Shown: positions 1-5,790 of the stretch, piece after piece | Numbering within the stretch: position 1 is the first letter of the stretch | How the letters are laid out: every line of letters starts with the position of its first letter | Assembly (NCBI GenBank): GCA_027009095.1 | Contig: JALVDG010000019.1 | Coordinates: 1-5,790 of the forward strand | Length of the DNA stretch: 5,790 bases | Direction: 5' to 3' | Source: Thiotrichaceae bacterium | GTDB lineage: Bacteria; Pseudomonadota; Gammaproteobacteria; Thiotrichales; Thiotrichaceae | Made by a program: the position numbers and the translations under genes | The notes under the pieces: model-generated | Told to the model about the DNA's origin: nothing | Seen by the model: the letters and a program-made list of their open reading frames with translations, nothing else | The model's database searches: none

Positions 1-210
1 ATCGAGACGTATATTTTTATTTCTAAACATAGCGCAACGTATTTGTGCTTTGCTGTCTTTTAACGAAAAGTACATATGTCCAGAAGCAGGGCGAGAGTAA
101 TTAGATATTTCACCTTCAACCCAAAGTAAAGGAAAGCCTCGGTTGAGTAATAAGCTCACTTCTGAATTAAGTTCAGAGACGTTTAGAATGGTACGATTGG
201 TATTTTGCAT
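1..210 (-). CDS. xseA: Exodeoxyribonuclease VII large subunit, N-terminal part (runs off the window)
   Basis: Only the first 70 codons are present; the gene continues leftward past base 1. The product is the large subunit of exonuclease VII, a cytoplasmic XseA-XseB complex that degrades single-stranded DNA. The translated segment is the N-terminal OB-fold DNA-binding domain and shows the family signature in order: VSELN (residues 11-15), [12 protein letters not shown] (26-37), [14 protein letters not shown] (39-52) and AQIRCAMFR (55-63). The nuclease part lies outside the window. The ATG at 208-210 is chosen because an in-frame TAA stands four codons upstream and the conserved region begins ten residues in; no Shine-Dalgarno sequence is visible before it. 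xseA is divergent from guaB as in E. coli, but here another minus-strand gene and a terminator lie between them, so xseA probably has its own weak promoter in 211-266. I could not define that promoter. Confidence 0.93.
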   Translation of the reverse strand, partial: MQNTNRTILNVSELNSEVSLLLNRGFPLLWVEGEISNYSRPASGHMYFSLKDSKAQIRCAMFRNKNIRLD

Positions 211-266
211 AATGGAAGTTTAGCGGGAATTTATCTTTAATGAATAGCGATTTTTTTATCAGACAT

Positions 267-297
267 AAAAAAAGCCGAGAACAAAGTCTCGGCTTTT
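267..297 (-). terminator. Intrinsic terminator of the small exported-protein gene
   Basis: An 11-bp perfect stem (270-280 paired with 287-297, core GCCGAGA/TCTCGGC) has a 6-nt loop. On the minus strand it is followed at once by seven T residues (273 down to 267). It begins 18 nt after the stop codon of the 316-624 gene and ends about 57 bp before the xseA start. It should therefore end that transcript and insulate xseA from it. The A-rich flank also gives four T residues on the plus strand, but no plus-strand gene ends here. Confidence 0.9.
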
Positions 298-315
298 CAC
301 TAGCTAGAAGTTTTT

Positions 316-624
316 TTAGAAACGTGGACCAGCTGTTTTTGCTAATTCTGCTTGTTTTTGAGCGGCTAAACCTTGGAATTTTAGTTGCTCTGCAATTTTA
401 ATTGCTTTGTCAGTTTTACCATCTTTAATAGCGGCAGCTGCTTTTTCAAACATTTTTTTCCAGTTCTTCCACTCAAAGCCAGCTTTAGCTGCTACACTGG
501 TTTCTTTTTTTGCTGCCTCAATAGCCGCAGTTGCATCTGCCGCATAGGTGGTAGATATTGCACTGAATGAAAGGGTAGCAACTGTTAACACTGTGGCTAA
601 AGATTTTACTGAAATAATTTTCAT
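316..624 (-). CDS. Small exported helical protein, SoxXA-binding-protein-like (putative)
   Basis: The protein has 102 residues. An N-terminal signal peptide is clear: basic start (Lys2, Lys7), hydrophobic core at about 9-25, and a probable signal peptidase I site after Ala28 (TYA|AD). There is no lipobox cysteine, so the roughly 74-residue mature protein should be soluble in the periplasm. It is rich in Ala and Lys and looks all-helical, probably two or three helices, with no cysteine and no metal-binding motif. From memory, the pattern FEW (50-52), a middle segment with DGKTDKAIKIAEQLKFQG (68-85) and a C-terminal AGPRF resembles small SoxXA-binding proteins that accompany periplasmic thiosulfate oxidation; this was not tested by search. 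No other sox gene is in view. The start is well fixed by AGGAGG at 636-641, 11 nt before the ATG. It has a likely own promoter at 751-779 and a strong terminator at 267-297, so it is probably monocistronic. An unrelated small periplasmic protein is the main alternative. Confidence 0.82.
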   Translation of the reverse strand: MKIISVKSLATVLTVATLSFSAISTTYAADATAAIEAAKKETSVAAKAGFEWKNWKKMFEKAAAAIKDGKTDKAIKIAEQLKFQGLAAQKQAELAKTAGPRF

Positions 625-750
625 TTGATGTGATTCCTCCTAGATTTAATAACACGAAGTTATTTAGTTACCCATCAGTAGATGATACAACAATGGTGCT
701 GATGTATTTTCTAAAAGCAACTAATTACCCCAATTTTTATTACAGATGTA

Positions 751-779
751 TTGATACCAGTTTACCCCGTGAAGGTCAA
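751..779 (-). promoter_or_regulatory. Predicted sigma70 promoter for the small exported-protein gene
   Basis: On the minus strand, TTGACC (779 to 774, five of six -35 consensus bases) is followed by a 17-bp spacer and TATCAA (756 to 751, four of six -10 bases). Transcription would start near 744 and give a leader of about 120 nt. That leader contains a 6-bp hairpin (648-653/659-664) just before the Shine-Dalgarno site. The promoter overlaps the opposing guaB promoter. Confidence 0.5.
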
Positions 780-789
780 TCTCTATAAT
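761..789 (+). promoter_or_regulatory. Predicted sigma70 promoter of guaB
   Basis: TTTACC (761-766, four of six bases of the -35 consensus) is separated by exactly 17 bp from a perfect TATAAT (784-789). Transcription should start near 796-798, about 150 nt before the guaB ATG. The bases just after the -10 box, GAGCGGC, are GC-rich in an otherwise AT-rich region. A GC-rich discriminator is a hallmark of promoters inhibited by ppGpp, and E. coli guaB is known to be growth-rate and stringently regulated, so the same control is plausible here. Confidence 0.7.
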
Positions 790-795
790 GAGCGG

Positions 796-2410
<1,615 letters not shown>

Positions 2411-2426
2411 GGGGTGCGTATGAAAT

Positions 2427-2458
2427 ACTCGTACTTTTTGAGTCTTAAAGGTACGAGT
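2427..2458 (+). other. Stem-loop between guaB and guaA
   Basis: ACTCGTAC (2427-2434) pairs perfectly with GTACGAGT (2451-2458). The stem extends inward by four more pairs, one of them G-U, to 12 bp with an 8-nt loop. It begins 16 nt after the guaB stop. The following bases (TACTTTATAG) have no run of U, so it is a poor intrinsic terminator. It more likely stabilises the guaB 3' end, marks a processing point, or partially attenuates read-through into guaA. TATAGT (2464-2469) just downstream resembles a -10 box, but no good -35 is placed for it. Confidence 0.55.
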
Positions 2459-2542
2459 TACTTTATAGTATAACAATGTGATTTTTAGCCTATATTTTTC
2501 TAATCAAAGATCTTTAAACCCCATATCCAGTAGGATTTTTCC

Positions 2543-4120
2543 ATGAGCAATAATATCCATAGCGACCGTATTTTGATTCTTGATTTTGGCGCACAATATA
2601 CGCAACTTATTGCACGCAGAGTGCGTGAGATTGGTGTCTATTGTGAAATTTATCCTTGGGATGTGACACCCGAAGAGGTCGCAGAATTCGGCGCAAAAGG
2701 CATTATTTTATCGGGAGGTCCAGAATCAACCATTGAAGATGATGCACCTGTTGCACCCGATGGAGTATATGATTTAGGTATTCCAGTGCTAGGTATTTGC
2801 TATGGAATGCAAACAATGGCAGCTCATTTCGGTGCTAAAGTAGAGTCCTCGAAGCATCGTGAATATGGTTATGCTCAGGTGCGTGCACGGGGGCATTGTA
2901 CCTTATTTAAAGGTATTGAAGATCACGTTAATGAGGAAGGCTATGGCTTGCTCGATGTTTGGATGTCGCATGGTGATCATGTGGATACTCTGCCAGAAGG
3001 CTTTAAGCTCATGGGTAATACCGAGACTTTGCCCATTGCAGCAATCGCAAATGAAGAAAAACAATTCTACGGTATCCAATTTCATCCTGAAGTAACACAC
3101 ACCAAGCAAGGCAGAAAAATTCTCGCCCGCTTTGTCTCCGATATTTGTGGCTGTAAGTCACTCTGGACACCAAGTAATATCATCGAAGAAAGTCTTGAGA
3201 ATATTAAACAGCAGGTTGGTTCTGATGAGGTTATTTTAGGCTTATCAGGTGGTGTTGATTCTTCTGTGGTTGCAGCAATGTTGCATCAAGCGATTGGCAA
3301 CCAACTAACCTGTGTTTTTGTTGATACGGGCTTATTGCGCTATCAAGAAGGCGACCAAGTGATGGCAACCTTTGCCGAACACATGGGCGTAAAAGTGATT
3401 CGTGTTGATGCCGAAGAGCGTTTTTTGGCTGCATTAAAAGGCGAAACTGATCCTGAAGCCAAGCGTAAAATTATTGGTAATTTATTTGTCGAAATATTTG
3501 ATGAAGAGTCAAGCAAACTAAGCAATGCGAAATGGTTAGCACAAGGGACAATTTATCCTGATGTGATTGAGTCGGCAGGTAGCAGAACAGGCAAGGCACA
3601 CCTGATTAAATCGCACCATAATGTCGGTGGTTTACCTGATGATATGAAGCTAAAGCTAGTCGAGCCATTGCGCGAGCTTTTTAAGGACGAAGTTCGTACT
3701 ATCGGCATAGAACTGGGTTTGCCAGCAGAAATGATATATCGTCATCCATTCCCCGGTCCCGGCTTAGGCGTGCGTATTTTGGGTGAAGTGAAAAAAGAAT
3801 ACGCAGATATTTTACGTTTAGCGGATCATATCTTTATCGAAGAACTATACAAGCATGATCTTTATGATAAAACCTCGCAAGCTTTTGCCGTATTTTTACC
3901 GATAAAGTCAGTGGGTGTTATGGGCGATGGTCGTCGTTATGATTATGTCGTGGCACTACGCGCCGTCGAAACCATTGATTTTATGACCGCACGCTGGGCG
4001 CATCTACCTTATGATTTCTTAGGTTTAGTCTCTAATCGTATTATTAATGAGGTCGAAGGAATATCGCGCGTAAGCTATGATATTTCTGGTAAGCCACCTG
4101 CAACCATCGAGTGGGAATAG
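2543..4120 (+). CDS. guaA: GMP synthase (glutamine-hydrolysing)
   Basis: The enzyme converts XMP to GMP using ATP and ammonia released from glutamine, the step directly after GuaB. The 525 residues equal the E. coli length. The N-terminal class I glutamine amidotransferase domain (about 9-205) has Cys86 in GICYGMQ and the His181/Glu183 pair in FHPEV, completing the triad at the same numbers as in E. coli. The ATP-pyrophosphatase domain follows with the P-loop SGGVDSS (235-241). The C-terminal dimerisation/XMP-binding domain contains [12 protein letters not shown] and ends in the typical KPPATIEWE. The ATG is preceded by AGGA (2532-2535) at seven nt. A 132-nt gap with a stem-loop separates it from guaB; co-transcription is likely, although a second internal promoter cannot be excluded. 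The TAG stop lies in the same frame as the tadA gene that follows. Confidence 0.98.
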   Translation: MSNNIHSDRILILDFGAQYTQLIARRVREIGVYCEIYPWDVTPEEVAEFGAKGIILSGGPESTIEDDAPVAPDGVYDLGIPVLGICYGMQTMAAHFGAKVESSKHREYGYAQVRARGHCTLFKGIEDHVNEEGYGLLDVWMSHGDHVDTLPEGFKLMGNTETLPIAAIANEEKQFYGIQFHPEVTHTKQGRKILARFVSDICGCKSLWTPSNIIEESLENIKQQVGSDEVILGLSGGVDSSVVAAMLHQAIGNQLTCVFVDTGLLRYQEGDQVMATFAEHMGVKVIRVDAEERFLAALKGETDPEAKRKIIGNLFVEIFDEESSKLSNAKWLAQGTIYPDVIESAGSRTGKAHLIKSHHNVGGLPDDMKLKLVEPLRELFKDEVRTIGIELGLPAEMIYRHPFPGPGLGVRILGEVKKEYADILRLADHIFIEELYKHDLYDKTSQAFAVFLPIKSVGVMGDGRRYDYVVALRAVETIDFMTARWAHLPYDFLGLVSNRIINEVEGISRVSYDISGKPPATIEWE

Positions 4121-4606
<486 letters not shown>

Positions 4607-4652
4607 TCATCAAAGATATGTTTTAGGCTACTATACTAAAAATCCAGCATAA

Positions 4653-4810
4653 AAAATTTTGTAACTACTCTGCTGACACGCTAGCTTGTCCGATTTTTGC
4701 GTTAAAAGTGCTCATTTATATGCATAAATACCACCCTTTTGCCTTGAGCTCGAATAAAATGAAGCACAATCTGAGTCGTTGCTGATTATGCTGAGTAGTT
4801 ACAAAGTTTT
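4653..4810. mobile_element. 142-bp MITE-like element with IS66-type ends and 8-bp target duplication
   Basis: The element proper spans 4661-4802. Its left end GTAACTACTCTGC (4661-4673) matches the reverse complement of the right end (4790-4802) at 12 of 13 bases. The flanking octamers are AAAATTTT (4653-4660) and AAAGTTTT (4803-4810), identical at seven of eight positions, as expected for a slightly decayed target-site duplication. Ends beginning GTAA with 8-bp duplications are the known pattern of the IS66 family, hence the assignment. At 142 bp it cannot encode a transposase and would have to be mobilised in trans. Inside, ATTTAT/ATAAAT (4714-4719/4724-4729) forms a tight hairpin, and GTGCT/AGCAC with CATTT/AAATG (4708-4717/4757-4767) can fold around it. 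It sits between tadA and the ClpP-like gene. It could instead be the joined ends of a deleted larger IS. Confidence 0.75.
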
Positions 4811-4831
4811 TCCTAAGTAGAGGCTAAAAAA

Positions 4832-5536
4832 ATGGATATAGAACAAATAACGTCAATCATATCGAAGAATGATGATAAAAATAAACTGAACTCTAAATAT
4901 CATACTTTATTTAAAACAGTTGTTCCGCTTCAAGAAATACCCGTCTCTAAGCGTGATGGTACTTATAAAAAAGTGCCAGAGCATACTAACTATCGAGTAT
5001 TTATTGATATTTTTCATGAGCATGAAAGAGGTCTGCATGAAATGTTCAATGAGCTATGGAATGCAGGTGAACATGATACCTTAGAGCTACGCATTAATTC
5101 TTATGGTGGGCTTGTCAATGAAGGTAGCCAGTTTTATACGCTCATCAAAAATAAGTTTAATGGTAGAACCACAACGGTATTAGATAGCTGTGGTTACTCC
5201 ATGGGAGCTTTAACTTTTTGTATGGGAGATAAGCGTGTCGTTACTCCTAGAAGTGATATTATGTTTCATGATTATTCTGGTGCGGTATGGGGTAAGGGCG
5301 GTGAAATAGAATCACAATTTAAGCACCAAACAGAGCATTTAAGAGAGTTTTTTGCAGATGTTATTTTGCAACATAAATTTCTGACTAAAAAAGAATTTAA
5401 ACAAATGTTAATCGGCAAAGACTACTGGATGACAACCCCTGAAATGTGTCAGCGTGGTATTGCAACGCATGTGCTCGTTGAAGGCAAAGAGATTAAAGCT
5501 AAGAAGTATTTAAAATTATTAAAAAAGAAAAAGTAG
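4832..5536 (+). CDS. Orphan ClpP-like serine protease (peptidase S14 fold)
   Basis: The protein has 234 residues. The core from about residue 54 shows the ClpP fold: INSYGGLVNEG (88-98, the oxyanion-hole strand-Gly-Gly motif), GYSMGA with Ser123 as nucleophile, MFHDYSG with His146, and KDYWMTTPEM with Asp197 in the place of the catalytic Asp (ClpP has RDxxMSxxEA). All three triad residues are thus present and activity is expected. It differs from housekeeping ClpP by an N-terminal extension of about 50 residues, a two-residue-shorter Ser-His spacing, YGG instead of PGG, and a very basic C-terminus (LKLLKKKK). No clpX, clpA or capsid gene is nearby. Related ClpP-like proteins occur in phage genomes, so a phage origin is possible, but I cannot show it from this window. 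There is no signal peptide. AGAGG (4819-4823) eight nt before the ATG supports the start. The MITE-like element lies 29 bp upstream, so it may be part of the leader or supply regulation. Confidence 0.85.
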   Translation: MDIEQITSIISKNDDKNKLNSKYHTLFKTVVPLQEIPVSKRDGTYKKVPEHTNYRVFIDIFHEHERGLHEMFNELWNAGEHDTLELRINSYGGLVNEGSQFYTLIKNKFNGRTTTVLDSCGYSMGALTFCMGDKRVVTPRSDIMFHDYSGAVWGKGGEIESQFKHQTEHLREFFADVILQHKFLTKKEFKQMLIGKDYWMTTPEMCQRGIATHVLVEGKEIKAKKYLKLLKKKK

Positions 5537-5565
5537 GTTGCTTGTAAGATAAGTGCCCAAGCTAA

Positions 5566-5589
5566 AGCACATCGGTTAGAGGGTGTGCT
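5566..5589 (+). other. Weak stem-loop downstream of the ClpP-like gene
   Basis: AGCACA (5566-5571) pairs with TGTGCT (5584-5589) around a 12-nt loop. Outer TGCC/GGCA (5554-5557/5591-5594) can add four pairs after an internal loop. No U tract follows, so it is only a poor candidate for the terminator of the ClpP-like gene. The rest of 5537-5650 shows nothing recognisable. Confidence 0.3.
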
Positions 5590-5652
5590 AGGCATTAGTT
5601 ATTAAGATCTGATGTTACGCAGTTGCTCTTTAGAATATCAGTGAAGGTTTTC

Positions 5653-5790
5653 GTAGCCCTTTTGAGTTTAGGTTCTTTTGCTCTATTTTGTACAAGGGCT
5701 ACAACTTACTTTCTTTTGCGTCGCCAAAAGAAAGTAAGCAAAGAAAAGGCGACCCAGCTAACCGCTTACTCCTGCGCTTTACCCGAGAGA
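5653..5790. repeat. Structured intergenic repeat, continuing past the window end
   Basis: Two inverted repeats sit side by side. GTAGCCCTT (5653-5661) matches AAGGGCTAC (5694-5702) perfectly with a 32-nt loop. CTTACTTTCTTTTG (5705-5718) then pairs perfectly over 14 bp with 5725-5738 around the loop CGTCGC. The segment GTCGCC (5720-5725) at the loop is also complementary to GGCGAC at 5748-5753. From memory, closely similar segments (a CTTACTTTCTTTTG-type hairpin followed by AAAGAAAAGGCGACC) are scattered between genes in many proteobacterial genomes, so I call it a dispersed repeat; copy number cannot be seen here. An open frame from GTG 5641 crosses it to the window end, but I do not regard it as a gene. 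Confidence 0.5.

Noticed and set aside
385..570. Plus-strand open frame opposite the small exported-protein gene
   Set aside because: Phe/Cys-rich translation is the reverse of Lys/Ala codons; the opposite strand has signal peptide, Shine-Dalgarno and terminator.
5705..5738. Intrinsic terminator of the ClpP-like gene
   Set aside because: The hairpin is strong but is followed by a purine-rich tract on the plus strand and no T run directly after it on either strand; it lies about 170 bp past the stop.
5641..5790. Plus-strand frame from GTG 5641 open to the window end (hydrophobic start, then basic)
   Set aside because: It runs straight through the hairpin repeat, has a poor ribosome site, and repeats of this kind often leave chance open frames. 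I could not see its end.
5653..5790. CRISPR array
   Set aside because: Only single inverted repeats are present; no regularly spaced direct repeats occur anywhere in the window.

Overview
The window reads as a piece of a moderately AT-rich gammaproteobacterial chromosome. The order xseA (leftward), guaB-guaA-tadA (rightward) is the main evidence: xseA lies divergent from guaB in Escherichia coli, and guaB-guaA followed closely by tadA is familiar in other Gammaproteobacteria. The protein sequences also match that group at the key sites. A small exported protein resembling SoxXA-binding proteins hints at a sulfur-oxidising lineage, but I cannot name a genus.

Left part (1-949). The 5' end of xseA leaves the window on the minus strand. 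It is separated by an intrinsic terminator (267-297) from a 102-codon minus-strand gene for a secreted, helical, Lys/Ala-rich protein. The 325-base gap between that gene and guaB holds two good sigma70-type promoters facing opposite ways and physically interleaved (751-779 minus, 761-789 plus). A guaB leader of about 150 nt with predicted stem-loops follows.

Centre (950-4606). guaB (IMP dehydrogenase) and guaA (GMP synthase) make GMP from IMP in two consecutive steps. They are intact and of normal length, with all catalytic residues present. A stem-loop lies between them. tadA (tRNA adenosine deaminase) follows guaA after 36 nt, in the same reading frame as guaA, and its start codon is ambiguous. 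The three are probably co-transcribed.

Right part (4607-5790). The gap after tadA contains a 142-bp element with near-perfect inverted ends starting GTAA and an 8-bp near-perfect target duplication. This looks like a non-autonomous IS66-type element (MITE), sitting 29 bp before the start of the next gene. That gene encodes an orphan ClpP-fold serine protease with a complete Ser-His-Asp triad, an N-terminal extension and a Lys-rich tail, possibly of phage descent. The last 250 bp have no convincing gene. They carry inverted repeats, including a perfect 14-bp hairpin whose loop can pair with a downstream segment, and look like a dispersed intergenic repeat running off the window.
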